Assembly (NCBI GenBank): GCA_015499995.1
Contig: JADNRV010000144.1
Span: forward strand, 1-64,000
Direction: 5' to 3'
Length of the DNA: 64,000 nucleotides
From: Flammula alnicola
Taxonomy: Eukaryota > Basidiomycota > Agaricomycetes > Agaricales > Strophariaceae
The notes beneath the pieces are model-generated. The model saw nothing but the letters and a program-made list of their open reading frames with translations, was not told the DNA's origin and searched no databases. The position numbers and the translations under genes are program-made. This document shows positions 24,767 through 36,800 of the stretch, piece by piece. Positions within the stretch are counted from its first letter, which is position 1; each line of letters begins with the position of its first letter.

Positions 24767-26320
24767 ATGACCGAATACAACTACTCTCCAGAGGCTTTCG
24801 AGCATTATAACCTTAAGGCAAAGCGCATCGGAGACTGGGTAGGCAACACCCATCAGTATCCTCCTGCAGATCCATTCAGGCCTCTCCCAGGCGAACCCGT
24901 CATATCGCCATCTGACTCGATATCCCGCTCAGGATCACCGCCGCTGAACCCGTACTACCCACAACAGCAGCCGATGGTGATGCTTGGGCAACCACAGCAT
25001 TATCTATCCCCACCACCGTACTACGGTCCACCCCAACAAGCGTACTACGCTACCCCTCAGGGTATGATATCCCCGACTTATTCCGCTGGTCACGGGTCCT
25101 CGTCGTCGAGGAGACATCGCAGCAATAGGCATGGACACCACCACAGCAGCGGCTCGCGGAGCCACCATGCCAGCCCATCCTCCGGATCCATCCCGCTGCC
25201 GTCCGGTCTGGGCACGGCGTACGTACCTACGACGTCGCTCACTCCTCAGTCGACGATGTCGATGGCCAGGTCATATAGTACTCCACCCCATGCTACCGCA
25301 TCGTATTTCGAGTACTCACCATATGGGCCGGCGACCACCAACCCATATGTGGTGTACGGCGCACAGCAACAGCAATTGATGCAGCCTGCTCAAATGGTTT
25401 ACCCCGCGTCGGCATCGGCGTCGCCGTATGTCTATACGACTCCCAATGGCAGTCTATCGCCGTATTCAGCACAGTCAGCGTCGTATTCTAGGCCGTCGTC
25501 GTCCCACTCGCACTCTCACTCTCACTCTCACCGGTCCTCGCGTTCGCAGTCGCGCTCTCGCTCCTACTCCCAAGCGCTCGTTCCCGCGTCATCGTCGTCG
25601 ACGCCGTGGATGCAGCCTAACCCTAACCAGCCACTGGTAGTTCCATTTGGGAACGGCGGTCATGTCATTGTACCTGCTCGGGGACAGCCCGTGTCAGTGA
25701 TCGTGAGTTGCCCTCTCTGATGATCTCTCCTATTTTTGTTCTGCCTTTTGTTTTTGGGGTGGACCTTGGTGTACACGGACAGACACTGTACCCACCGCCA
25801 CCCACGTTCTTGCACATGCGTGGGGTTCTGTTCCATTCTTCCCGTCGAACTTTCTATCATTGGTCATGACGGTCGCCGTTCTGGACATGCATACGAGTAC
25901 ATACCACACTTCCATGATCCCCGATCTTCGTTCATTCTCACCGGCGGCTCCACGTTCCCGTTTCATCGATATCTGATATCGATGAAAGTTGTTCGTTGAT
26001 GCACCAACGCCTCCTTCCATCTCCTCCGTTACTCCTGATTCGTTCCCATTGTTTCCCGCCTTCGTTCTTCCATCCTTATTGTCTGTCGTTCTGTCTGTCG
26101 GTTTCATGCATCACACAACATTTAACCCTGCCCTCCTCTTTTCTCGTCGCAGGCACCCCACTATCCCACCCAATACCCACAGAACGATCACAGCGATGGT
26201 GACGACTCGGAGTCAGATCGCGGCAGACAGTCGTTCTTCGGGAGTCTGAAAAATCTGACGTTGAAGGGATCAAGTATCAAGAGCAGAAGGAAGAAGAGGA
26301 GTCGGAGGGACAGTTATTGA
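24767..26320 (+). CDS. Ser/Pro/Tyr-rich low-complexity protein with basic tail
   Basis: Function unknown. Two exons, 24767-25702 and 26153-26320, join in phase (GTGAGT donor, TCGCAG acceptor) to 367 residues. The N-terminus has a more ordered start (YNLKAKRIGDWVGNTHQYPP). The middle is disordered, with Pro/Tyr/Gln stretches, a His/Ser/Arg segment, and a run of alternating Ser and His. The second exon ends in a short conserved-looking basic tail (SFFGSLKNLTLKGSSIKSRR). There is no signal peptide or membrane segment. The intron of 450 bases is far longer than others in this window; it could hide a regulatory element or alternative exon. I chose the ATG at 24767 because an upstream in-frame extension is less protein-like. 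An adaptor or nucleic-acid-associated role is possible but not shown. Confidence 0.7.
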
Positions 26321-27320
26321 GCGCGAGGTGGGTTGAAGTTCGGGCGATCAATCTGATTGATTGTGGTATGGATGACGCCGGCCGCCTGTGATCGACGCGA
26401 GAGGCAATGTTGCGTGCGTTTTCTTCCTTTGCTAGGCCCTGCGTGGGGTCTCGCTGGTTTAATATTTAATTCTTGGCCAGCCGGTCATTGGCAAGGCCTG
26501 GGGCCAGAGATAGGGATTTCCTTTCGATTCCCCTACATAGAAATACGGGTTTCGATTTCTCCTGCCTCGACTTTGATCTATGCTCCGCCTTTATGCGAGT
26601 TTGTGCGCGATTCTATCCCTATATGCTACTTTGCGCCCCGTTCATCAATAATTCGACGTCGACCTTTTGATACCATCTTTATACCCTTGGCGTTCCTTCT
26701 TATCATTTGCTCCTCGCTCTCGTGTGCTTGTCGTACTGTATCTCCTGCCGACCTTATGGTCTTTTCTTTTCGTAGAGTACATACACTTCTGTTTCTTGCA
26801 TTTTGGTCGTTGTACCTTACTTACCATCTCACATCAATACGTCTGTCACAATCTTAGACAACAAACTAAACAAATGCCATAGTTGATTTTAAATGAGTCG
26901 ACGGACGAAGTGGTTTGTCGAGAGTAGAAACATATCTCCATCGCAATATTTTATGCACATCTCAGCACTGGTCCCTGATCCTAATGGATGAGATTGTGTA
27001 CTCGTTATTTATTCTTACTCTTTCGGCCCGACATCGTCAGACTATCTGAATCTTCTACGTAATCATGATGTTCCTTTCGCGAAATTTCGATGGGCCACTG
27101 CTATCCCACAATCTCTTCGAGATCGAGCAGAGTCAAATTTGGGTAAAATTGGACACAATGAAGGGGGGGGGATAATGAGTAATAGCCAGGGTTAGATTCC
27201 TATCGATTCTCGTTGATTAGTACAGGGAATAACATTTTCAACTTTGATTCAACTCGAATATTCTACATATCTAGCGAATTCAGTCCATATCTCCTCATCG
27301 TTACGGCATTATGAAGAAGG
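26321..27320. other. Intergenic region between two genes facing each other
   Basis: Receives the 3' ends of the plus-strand low-complexity gene and the minus-strand F-box gene. It is pyrimidine-rich at first, then AT-rich, with a short G run near 27170. No gene recognised. Confidence 0.45.
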
Positions 27321-28964
27321 TCAGAAGACCGAACCCGACGAGGAGGGCGAAAACTCATCCAAGCCGTAGAATGGTGAAAAAGTGGATTTAAAACGCCGTA
27401 CTGGATACCAAAAATCCACCACGACACCCGTATCTGTAATAGACCGGAGTTCCTCTGCAATGGAAGTGATCTGGGGTCGTTCGAAAGACACGCTGACTCG
27501 CTTAAGTTTTGCGATGTTGGGACGTGCTGCTTCTCTGCGTTTGATGAAATCCAGCAACGCTTGATCTGTGAAGCCCGCCCCAGTGCGGCATTCAAATACC
27601 TCCAGCGCCGGGCACAGGAAGTTGCCATCTTGGTCCGGTGTGGACAGCAGACGAAGGTAATGGTCGTCCAGATATGTGATTTGCTTTGCGACATTGCCAG
27701 ATCTGGAAGGGCGTATAGAAAGGGCAGTCAAGTGGGGACAATCTCGAAGGTACGCAATGACGTTATCGCGAGAAAGAAGTCGAGAATCGGTGATAAAGGT
27801 GTGGATGGTCGTTCGCGAAAGTAGAGACTGGAGTGTATTTTGGGTCGTCCAGGAGTTATCCCTGCGATACTCGACCTTTCCCAGGGATGGTGCGTCAAGC
27901 AACGTAAAAAATATTGATAGATCATTGTCCCATTCCCGTATTGACAAATCTCGAAGGCGTGGAAGCGAAATGGGAGTGCTTGAATGTGGAAATTCTTCCC
28001 CAAGTCGACCTTTCGTGGACACGTCCATGCGACAACTGACCAGGAGAGGACAATACCTCATGATGAGACTCATGCCAGCCACGGACATGGTGACACCTTC
28101 CACCGTTAGGCTAGTCAATTGCGACCAGTGTATGGGAAATTTTGAGTAGTCCCCCCCAACTCCAATAAATGACACCTCTCTGAGGCGCGGTGTGTTCAGG
28201 GTGTCTCCCTCACTCCATGCAAGCCTAGGCGATGGGTCGCTAGTAGTCCGGTTAAAGTTTAACGATAGTGACTCCAGTAGCGGTAAGTCATGATTGGATA
28301 GTAGTGATAGTAGATATTGGATATCGTGGGCAGATGCTTGCATGTTGACCGTTTTCCATCTCGCAGAAAATCCAATCGTGGATTCGATCAGTCGACCGCA
28401 GTATCCATTTCCAGGGAACAGGGTCTTATTGCCGTCAATGAAGGAAATGTCGAGTGCACATGCCCCGGACCGATCTAACCATTCGCGAGTAACTTTTGCG
28501 CAGTTTACGACGGTGTTTAACGCAAACGTATCGTATCTTTGGTTGAATAGGGTACCAGTGTGGGGGTTCAGTGGCGCGCTACATGGCACCGGGATATGGA
28601 TGGATGCCCAGAGGCGCGGGGTCGAGAATGCAATCGTTCGCCACCTGTGGCAAACCCGGGTAAGTAAGATGGGAAATTCATCCTTGCTCATGATCGCGTT
28701 ATGCCTAGTGGGCAAGCAATGCATGAAGATTTCCCGAAGGACGTCTGCGGGCAGACGACGGGCTGGTGAAATAAGTGCGCGGTGGTCTTCGATCTCGCGA
28801 GATAAGCCTTCATGCATGTGTTGGATGCGGCGAAGCTCTGTTTCGATTTGTGACAGAACTGCACTTTTCTCGACCAATAAGGCGTTTATCTCGGCAATCT
28901 CGTCGTCGGTGGGGATGTAGTTTGTTTGGAAATGTGAAGCGAAAGGTGAGCTACCGCCAATCAT
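27321..28964 (-). CDS. F-box protein, leucine-rich
   Basis: Intact single-exon gene of 547 residues, a predicted substrate receptor of an SCF ubiquitin ligase. Residues 10-50 form a probable coiled coil (TNYIPTDDEIAEINALLVEK). The F-box follows at about residues 70-115 with ARRLPADVLREIFMHCLPTR and CHRWRTIAFSTPRLW. The rest is leucine-rich, with irregular LRR-like repeats such as LPLLESLSLNFNRT and LPRLRDLSIREWDN. It is a paralogue of the frameshifted gene at 8500 and of the MITE-split gene at 57085; all three share the TNY(I/V)P or equivalent start, the F-box and the same leucine-rich layout. It lies head-to-head, about 0.6 kb away, with a second F-box gene of another subfamily. Substrate unknown. 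Confidence 0.9.
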   Translation of the reverse strand: MIGGSSPFASHFQTNYIPTDDEIAEINALLVEKSAVLSQIETELRRIQHMHEGLSREIEDHRALISPARRLPADVLREIFMHCLPTRHNAIMSKDEFPILLTRVCHRWRTIAFSTPRLWASIHIPVPCSAPLNPHTGTLFNQRYDTFALNTVVNCAKVTREWLDRSGACALDISFIDGNKTLFPGNGYCGRLIESTIGFSARWKTVNMQASAHDIQYLLSLLSNHDLPLLESLSLNFNRTTSDPSPRLAWSEGDTLNTPRLREVSFIGVGGDYSKFPIHWSQLTSLTVEGVTMSVAGMSLIMRYCPLLVSCRMDVSTKGRLGEEFPHSSTPISLPRLRDLSIREWDNDLSIFFTLLDAPSLGKVEYRRDNSWTTQNTLQSLLSRTTIHTFITDSRLLSRDNVIAYLRDCPHLTALSIRPSRSGNVAKQITYLDDHYLRLLSTPDQDGNFLCPALEVFECRTGAGFTDQALLDFIKRREAARPNIAKLKRVSVSFERPQITSIAEELRSITDTGVVVDFWYPVRRFKSTFSPFYGLDEFSPSSSGSVF

Positions 28965-29554
28965 GGTCGTCAGTTGCTCCCTTCAAGAAGCATATTGCGT
29001 TAACTGCCCGTATAAAGTCGGTGGATTGCATGGAGTATAATGCTTACCTGCTCGGTGAAGGCCAAATGCGAGAGTTTCATTGAAGCAATGAGTCTGACAG
29101 AACTGATAAACTTATGTCACGACTCGGAACCAGATGTTCGTACCCTGTCCCGGCCGTTCAATATTTTCAAGGACCGTGGTCTAATGTCCACGTTAAATAC
29201 AACACGTTGTGGTAAATTTCAGGTACCTGGTGTTGGGTCACCGATTGATCAGTGAAGTTCTGGAGCTTATTAAGAGTAATTGCATTGAACAACAATTGAA
29301 TGGAACAACTCGGACAGATACACAAAAGCTCAGCGCTCAACTTGAAAAAGCTTTTCATTCGGGTAATTTCTGCTTGGTTAGATAAGCGGTACTTACTGGC
29401 GCGGACCAGCTTATACCCAGGATCACGTTATCGAACTTATCCATGACTCACTGACACTTTCTGCGAGACGTACGATTTGTTCTCGCGTTCCCCGTCCTCC
29501 CTTGATTTTCAAACACGACAAGCTCAGTCCCTCATCACAATTTCTCATGATCCC
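28965..29554. other. Shared upstream region of two divergent F-box genes
   Basis: Separates the F-box gene reading left (start 28964) from the one reading right (start 29555). It presumably holds both promoters. No coding feature or clear TATA box recognised. Confidence 0.45.
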
Positions 29555-31267
29555 ATGGCCAACCCACGCATCCAACTCACGGCGGTCGTCAATCGTCAAA
29601 GTTCTAGCGTTGAAGGTGCCACTCCCATTGAAAAATTGAATGTTGATCTTCTCTGGCATATCTTCACGATGAACGCGGACATGGATGCGCCAATTGACTC
29701 CAATATCCCGTATAACGCCAGATCTGGGACGCGTCGCGTCGCATTCAGCCCTTTGACCGTCACCTGGCGCAGTTCCCAGGTCTGTCGGTTTTGGCGAGAC
29801 ATCATCCTTGGTTCACCGTCATTGTGGGGAAGGGTCGTCGACCTAGGGGTACTCAAGTACATGGATGAGGAATGGAGGGAAGAGATGCTTTGTCGAACTG
29901 GGACCGCATTTCTCTGCATCAAGTTCCTTGATTGCGATGAAAGTGCATTTACCAAGTTCGATGTGGAGTTTGCAGCCTTTCTTGCCTCGCTCCTTGAGAA
30001 CGAATGGCCGCGAATAAATAAACTCAACATTACGATTCCCGTTCCTATCGATGATCCGGTCAAAGATGTGATTCGGCGCGCCACGCAGCGCCCGGCACCC
30101 CATTTACAGTCGTTCAGACTTCATTGCTATAGTTTGAATTACTCGCAGCGGCAACCCCCACTTTTCTCTGATGATGCGCCTTCTTTACGGGAATTTCACG
30201 GAATTAACTTCAACCTCCAGAGTCCTTGGTTGAGAAATATTCGTATCATTGAACTATCATTTCCTTCCACATTCTCGGACGTACTCAGCGTCTTGAAACA
30301 AATGCCGTTCCTGACAACCTTGGTCCTGCACCACGACATCCCACCGCTGAAGAACACGGAAATTTCATCTGCTCAGATTTATCTTCCTCATCTCGCTACC
30401 ATCACCATCTCTCACGACATTAGGACGTGTGTCGCATTCCTGAACACTCTAATTCCGCCTCCTGGATGTAAACTGTTCTTAAGAACGCCAAGGTGGAGTA
30501 CACGTCCGCTGGAGCCTGTCCCTGATATAACCCATGCGGAGCTGCCTGCGGTACAAACCGTTCTATCGCGGTATTTGCACGCCTACTTCGAAGCTGCCAA
30601 GAATTCCGAGCAGCTTTCACTCGACGTTACACGTACTTCTCTCATCCTTTGCGTATACTCGCATTCAAACCATTCGAGCTCCAGCCCGAGCTCCCAAGAT
30701 TTTGACATCGCCATCCATTCACAGGAAGCCCAAGACGCAACTTTTATCTCATTCTTCCTCCGCTCTCTCAGCCACTGCCGCCTGACATCTATCAAGATGT
30801 TGGACCTGTCCATTCATCCCTGCTCCCTGGACCCATCCTGTACGAGCTTCATCCAATTTCTGCTAGCATTCGGGGCAGTGGAAGTACTGCGGCCCTCGTT
30901 ATATGCCCTCCAAACCATCAAAAACCTTCAAGTTCATGCACCCATTAAAAGTATTCCGCCAAATAATATCCTATTTCCCCAACTGAGGACCATCCGGTTC
31001 CGGCATGTACGGGAGGGCATCGCAACGAACGATTCTGTTCTAGCGTTTCTTTCGTGGAGAAGAGACATCGGTCTTCCTATCCAAGTTGTCGATTTCATAA
31101 CTTCGCCATGGAATCCTAGACCGTGCGATATGAGGCGCTTGTTCTCTGCTGCAGAGATGGCAGGTGTCATGGTGTGGTGGAAAGAGGGCGAGATGAAAAG
31201 GCAATTTCTGTGCGGTTCTGTTAAGAAGAGAATCAAGGAGAAAGGGAAATCGGAGACGAGGAGATGA
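29555..31267 (+). CDS. F-box protein, second subfamily
   Basis: Intact gene of 570 residues from the ATG at 29555. The F-box lies near residues 25-90, with EKLNVDLLWHIFTMNADM, then RRSSQVCRFWRDIIL-like sequence (SSQVCRFWRDIILGSPSLWG). Leucine-rich sequence follows to a conserved C-terminal block (FPQLRTIRFRHVREG, then FLSWRRDIGLPIQVVDF). It is a paralogue of the gene at 45682-47411 and of the deleted fragment at 31773. An in-frame ATG 78 bases upstream would add 26 residues; I prefer the internal start because the resemblance to paralogues begins after it. Predicted role: SCF ubiquitin ligase substrate receptor; target unknown. Confidence 0.88.
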   Translation: MANPRIQLTAVVNRQSSSVEGATPIEKLNVDLLWHIFTMNADMDAPIDSNIPYNARSGTRRVAFSPLTVTWRSSQVCRFWRDIILGSPSLWGRVVDLGVLKYMDEEWREEMLCRTGTAFLCIKFLDCDESAFTKFDVEFAAFLASLLENEWPRINKLNITIPVPIDDPVKDVIRRATQRPAPHLQSFRLHCYSLNYSQRQPPLFSDDAPSLREFHGINFNLQSPWLRNIRIIELSFPSTFSDVLSVLKQMPFLTTLVLHHDIPPLKNTEISSAQIYLPHLATITISHDIRTCVAFLNTLIPPPGCKLFLRTPRWSTRPLEPVPDITHAELPAVQTVLSRYLHAYFEAAKNSEQLSLDVTRTSLILCVYSHSNHSSSSPSSQDFDIAIHSQEAQDATFISFFLRSLSHCRLTSIKMLDLSIHPCSLDPSCTSFIQFLLAFGAVEVLRPSLYALQTIKNLQVHAPIKSIPPNNILFPQLRTIRFRHVREGIATNDSVLAFLSWRRDIGLPIQVVDFITSPWNPRPCDMRRLFSAAEMAGVMVWWKEGEMKRQFLCGSVKKRIKEKGKSETRR

Positions 31268-31772
31268 GTGCATAAACCAATTAGAAAGTGAAGTGCAAGA
31301 GGTACGAAGTACAGTTTATATACGTAGTACGAGGCCCAATTTGGGATATGATCGAGTATGTAGAGTACACGATCGGAATGTGTGCATAAGAGGGAAATGT
31401 GTATATAAGAGGGAAGGAGTTCTAACAGGTTCCTTCTCATACTTTGGGCTGGATTATAGTTGAAACCAGCCCTTGATTTATTATGGATGCACTTCGTCCG
31501 TTGATACCTTTACATATGTTCCAAATTATACCGAAAGTGTTTGAAAGAGACCAGTGACTCTGAGGGCGCCTGGCCGTTCGGCCCAGCGTGACGCGTACAC
31601 CCGAACATGTACAAGACGAGTTCATCTCGGTCCACGTTGGATGCACGCGTAATGCATTATGCACAAAGCTCGCAATTAACTTCAAAGCCTCAGGCCTCAG
31701 GACAGAACCCGCAAATAACGCTCGACGCCCGCTTTGCAGTTCCTCTCTTGTTAAACTGATAGTTTAGAGACG
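31268..31772. other. Intergenic region between an F-box gene and its relic
   Basis: No gene recognised. Short repeated words such as AAGAGGGAA near 31390 and 31410. Downstream, the F-box relic begins at 31773. Confidence 0.4.
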
Positions 31773-32126
31773 ATGATCAATCGACGCCCGCTATCAAGCA
31801 CAACCGACGCCCCGATCCTAAAGCTTCAGAGATGCCTCTTATGGAGAATCTTTCTGATGAACGCAGTCCTCCGATATCTGCCCGCAGTGATATCTGTCGA
31901 TTTCCATAACCTTTTCCCTAAACTCCGGACTCTTAAGATCGTTCCCAAAAGATTCGCGGTGGACGAAATGTTGCTATTGTTTCTTATGGGGAGGTGGCAA
32001 AGAGGAAGGGGTATCGAAGTACTGGGTGTCGCGTCGCACGCAATGGCAAGAGGCAAGCAAAGGTGGTTCGTCTGCGAATGCGGAAGGTGTCTACAACGGG
32101 ACATGCACAGCCACGATACTATCTAA
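31773..32126 (+). pseudogene. Internally deleted F-box gene relic
   Basis: An open stretch of 117 residues that joins the start of an F-box (LKLQRCLLWRIFLMNA) directly to the C-terminal block of the same subfamily (FPKLRTLKIVPKRFAVDEM, then LFLMGRWQRGRGIEVLG). In the intact paralogues at 29555 and 45682 these two parts are separated by more than 400 residues. The frame stays open across the join. It sits downstream of the intact paralogue in the same orientation, as expected of a tandem duplicate that lost its centre. It may still be transcribed as a short F-box peptide, but I call it a relic. Confidence 0.75.
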
Positions 32127-32444
32127 TCTATCTATCTAATCTAGCCGAGGACTCTGCCAGACCTCACTACTACACCGGGTACGACATGGTAAATTTGGGA
32201 TATTTGGAGAGAATTACAGGTCTTTAAGTTACGTGGAAAAGTAAGCAAGCAATACAGAAGCATGTCTGTGGTCTGCATGTTTGTCGATCGGTAGCCGTAC
32301 AGGAATGACGGATTGTAGCTATCTCTTTCAAGTCTTAGTGGACATTCATCTGGTCCATCGGATTGCGACGCTACCTTGAGAAAATATTATACAACTAGTT
32401 ACATACGATACTAGAGTACATCAAATCCATTATTAGGCTACTAA

Positions 32445-33820
32445 TTAAACAACCCTGCTTTTGTTGCTCTCGGATTCCACAGAGCTCAACGAAATGTCGA
32501 TAGGAGGTAGCATGACTTGCGCGATGCTGTCCCTGACTGAGTCTCTCTGACTGATCCTGGTGCGCACTTGTCGATGGCTTGATCCAGAGCCACTTACGTG
32601 CAGCGACCCGTTTGATACTACCAGATCGACCGACTCATCGGGCGCAGGTCGGCTCCGACTGTTCAGGACTACCAAAATCGAATTTGAGTAGAGCTTGCCG
32701 AGAATTCCACCTGTGATGACGAAAAAGAATTCACGTCCACTGGCTACGACTAAGAGAATGAGGTTCATGATGGCGATTATTGCTGCAAGCGAAGGTGTTA
32801 GACTTAGACGCTGGCGACCGGGATAGGCATAAGAAAGTTTCACCCGTCAGTGATCCAGTTCCAATAATTAAACGTATGAGTTTGCTGAGCAGATTATTTG
32901 TCTGCCTTATACCCGAACTGCCCTGCGAAAGCTAAGGTGTCTTTTGAATAACGTTATGTATTCGTCACTTGGCATCGCATAACGCACATAATATGTCATA
33001 GCAGCTGCGATTAAAATGTCACATAGAGCACTGGAAGCGTTACAAATCTAAATATTGAAGTGCATGAGGCGTCGTATCTAGAAGACAGTGAACTAGGAAG
33101 GCCATTACACACCGTGTTCACCATTATCGTTCGAGCAGTAAAGATGTCGCTGATAACCATAGCCCGGAAAGCGAGGACGGTGACTAGTGTTGCCGACACT
33201 AACTGAACTACGGAGAGCTGCCAACAGAGTCGCTAAGCACACAGGGTCACAGAAAACACGAATGACATACCAGAAAAATGCCTAATGGCAATACTTTAGA
33301 CTGCGAGAGTATCCTAACGCGATAGGCGTAGAAAGTTTGCGATATAAACGCCGCTTCAACCAATATCGTCAGTGGTATGCGGTATAGAGGTGCATAAAAT
33401 GATCCCTACGCAAGGCGCTCATCAAGGGAACAGCTAGCCAGATTGTGCCAATCTGGTTCAGGACTGTCAAGTCGCCAAAATTATCGGCAAAAACATGAAT
33501 CGCGGTCTCCGCTGTGAATGCAGTCTGCACGACTTCTATTAAGTAGACGCCATAAGCCAGAGCTTTGGTGCCCTTGCTGTCCTTAGGAAATGATGTATGG
33601 TACATATCTAGCGAGGGTAGAGTGTCATGGTAAAAGTCAGTCGTGACGCGGCGTCTCCTGAGAGACCAATAAATAACTCACAGACTTGGACCGAAAGAAC
33701 ACCCGTTAACAACCAGTTCAGCAAGTGTCCCATGAGCTGGTCATTCGGTATTTTTAGTGTCGTGTCCACGGCGTTTGAAAATTTCACAAACATACCAGAG
33801 GGCGCAAGCTGGAAGATCAT
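32445..33820 (-). CDS. DUF6534-type seven-helix membrane protein
   Basis: Integral membrane protein of a large basidiomycete family without known function. Exons on the minus strand: 33820-33682, 33607-33410, 33353-33271, 33217-33113, 33047-32988, 32931-32844 and 32782-32445. They join in phase to 336 residues. Family landmarks: HLLNWLLTGVLSVQV (helix 1), KALAYGVYLIEVVQT (helix 2), FGDLTVLNQIGTIW, AFISQTFYAYRVRILSQSK, a helix with LVTVLAFRAM, then SKLIRLIIGTGSL, and GGILGKLYSNSILVVLNSR, followed by a hydrophilic Ser-rich tail. The 79- versus 88-base form of the sixth exon is a choice: I used the acceptor giving 88 bases because the paralogue at 48812 matches it. The protein probably sits in the plasma membrane; the topology recalls receptors, but no ligand or partner is known. 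Confidence 0.85.
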
Positions 33821-36800
33821 CGCATCAGGTAGGGTGCCAATGACGGCTAGTTAAGTGGAATACTTACAGCGCACGTTGTTCCCCAGCATTCATGGACCTG
33901 GCTGGTAGGGACGTCATTAATGAACGGAGGGAAGATAAAAATTTGCCTGACGGTACCGATATTTAAAGCCTAAGAAGACCAGTGCCTTCGGGCGCTGTTT
34001 GACTTGGGACCCGCACCCGACGTTGACGTCTACTTATTGAAAAAATCACTGCATCAAGCTGATAATGGTACCGAAGTTGTTTGGGGAGATCCTATGAGAT
34101 CACACGCATACGCAATGCAGAATTCAATTGAGCTATCACAAGTCCCTGGGCCTTCCATGGTGACAGATGTCATTTCGTGGGTAAATAGGTGCAATTGTCG
34201 CAATGCCGGTCAGCCCGAGGAATCGAGACGAAACTAACTCTTTCAAGCTGTGGTTACATTAACATAATCCATATTACAAAGGTTTGGACGACTTAGGATG
34301 AGAGGCGGCAGTTTAAAGCTCTATACTATCGTATATCTTCGTCAAGTCAGTCCAATCGACCGACTCACTTTAAGAATAGATCAGCTGCGCGAGCCTGAGA
34401 AAAGGGACGACGTTGGACGTGAGAAGGGTACATGGATACTGTGAACGACCGAGGGATCTGAGGTTGGTTGTCATGGAATTTCGCCGGGATTGACATTCTA
34501 GTTGATATGTATGCTATGATCAATAGATAATCCTAATCTATGTACAACCAAAGGAAAACATAAGAATCGAACTCGATGGCAAAGGCGCCTCTTCTTCGTT
34601 GACACCTTTGTTCAATATACCAGTTTCTTGGACTACCGGGCGAAAGAGCGATCTCCGTGACGCATCTATCTGAATATCTAGACACAGGGAATGAGAACCC
34701 AGGGCGTGGAAGAGACGAGAATAATACTGACCGGAATATTGCCACAGCGGAAGAATTCAAGAGGAGAAAACTGGAAGACACAAACAAAAGAGATAAAAAC
34801 GAGAAAAATTGAGACGTACCTTACAGCTCTCCCGAATCGTGATAGCTCTATCCTTGTGAAACCATCATTCTACATCAATTATCCTTCGACCGCCGGAGTC
34901 TAGGTTCCAAATATTGATCGACATCCTCGATCTTCACAATCGTCCTCTAGATTTGTGGGTGGATGTCATAAAGCATTGATATAGAAAAACTAGGGATTGA
35001 AGTGTGAACTCAAGAAACTGACGAACTAAACTTTGGAGACGGCTTGCAGGGAAAACCATGTGATAGATAAGTGCGCACAGGGGAATGAAGTTTTGAACTT
35101 GGAAATGTGATACTGGGCTGAAAAGATCCACGGGCGCCCCAGAATAACCTGCATGTGGTGTTCATTCCAATGGGGATAGAAAATGAAAGCAGCAATTGAC
35201 AGACTTACATACCTCCAATGCGAACCAATGGCCCATACGGCGGAACATATTTCATGGCGGTACACGTCGACAGTGGCTCCGAGAGCTCAGGAGAAGAAGC
35301 TCAAGGTGTCTATAAAGCTTTTCAGGATAAAAACGCTGGTCGATTAAAGTAAGAACTTGGTAAGAAGTTACTAAGAACTCACGAAATTGGCGAACTAGAC
35401 TTTGGATACAGCAGCGGTGAGGTACGGAGCGATGAATGAGCAGAGCCAGGGTTTCGGTTCAGCTCCATCGCAGTCACGAGAGCCAACATCGTTCGTACAT
35501 TTTAGGCCTTCCGCCTTGAAACCACGTAAGGCTTGATTCACGGTCATGTCATGATCGCTGAACACCACCTCCAAACGGAGTGTAATTGTGGGCTTGAAAG
35601 TCGATGTTCGTTCTTATGCGTGGGTAGACTGTCTCCAATAAACCCGTTGTTGCTCGGACGCTTACTTCGGTGCTGGAAGCTCCTCAGGAAAGATGAAAAA
35701 AACGGACGCGCTCATTGAGTTGAGGGGCAGAGAATCGCTAGACACGGTGTGATAATGACAACATCTTTAACGTGGGTGAGGATGGTGTGGCGGTATCGAC
35801 AATAAACAGGCGGACGTGGGTGTTGACGCGTTGACGAGGTAGGTAATGGTCAAGCTGGAGTCGAAAATGCAATGAGGCATGCACTGAAAGCTCTATATTG
35901 AGCAAACACACCTGTTACAACCAATCTCGAAACGAAAACCCAACTCAGCACACCACCTGCAGAAGATGATCGCCCATTTTTTCTTTGCGCTACGACCGCC
36001 CATCCATGCCAACCACTTACCGTTCCACAACCGAATTCTTGAACCTCCATTGATGTGCTCGCTCGGTGACCAGAGTTGAGCCTGGAGGTGAAAGCAACGA
36101 GCGTTGTCGAAGACGTTGGCGATCGTATGCCAACATGGTGAGTGCTAGCGCTACGGATAACTGGTAATTTGAGGAATGGATAATTGAGCCGAAACCACGC
36201 ATGAGGCATTCCAACGCTGAGTAGATTCTAAGCTGTGATGCAGACCTGTGGCTGGAGCCTGGTTTCATCGTTGTACGATCAGAAATGATCTATGCATCCG
36301 TTTTGAGCGCTGAGCGCTGAGCTCTGGTAATGCAGTTTCGGTACATCAATAAAAGACTTCGAGAATCGCGGTGGAATTAAATTTACAATTTGCTCTGCCA
36401 GCATCTGGTGTTCTCCGTTCTCCATCTCGGCCATATCAAGAATTTCGCACATTCGTTGAGTTGAGCGACTTCGGCCTTCATATTAGAGCTGGAAAGGAAG
36501 GACGTTGGAGGTCACCGCATGTTATTTTTCTCTTGAAAAACACATTTCTACTTGCTTCATCGAATTAATCAAACATCACAATTCGAAGGTTCCTTGCTAC
36601 CAACGTTGCGTGCGACACCACACCGCACGTACGGTTGTCTTGACGTGTTCCCGAGCACTCGCTCCATAAGCAGTCTGATTAGATTGCTCATGCATCTTGC
36701 TGGGGTTCAGGGGCACTGGTTAGACAATGCAAGGCTCCCTCAACATGGACCCGCGGCGACGAGTGTAGTCACCGAAGGAACAGTGAGGTTTCCAGCAGAA

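Noticed and set aside
25616..25630. TAACCCTAACC, resembling a telomere repeat
   Set aside because: Only two units and inside a coding exon (Pro-Asn-Pro-Asn codons).
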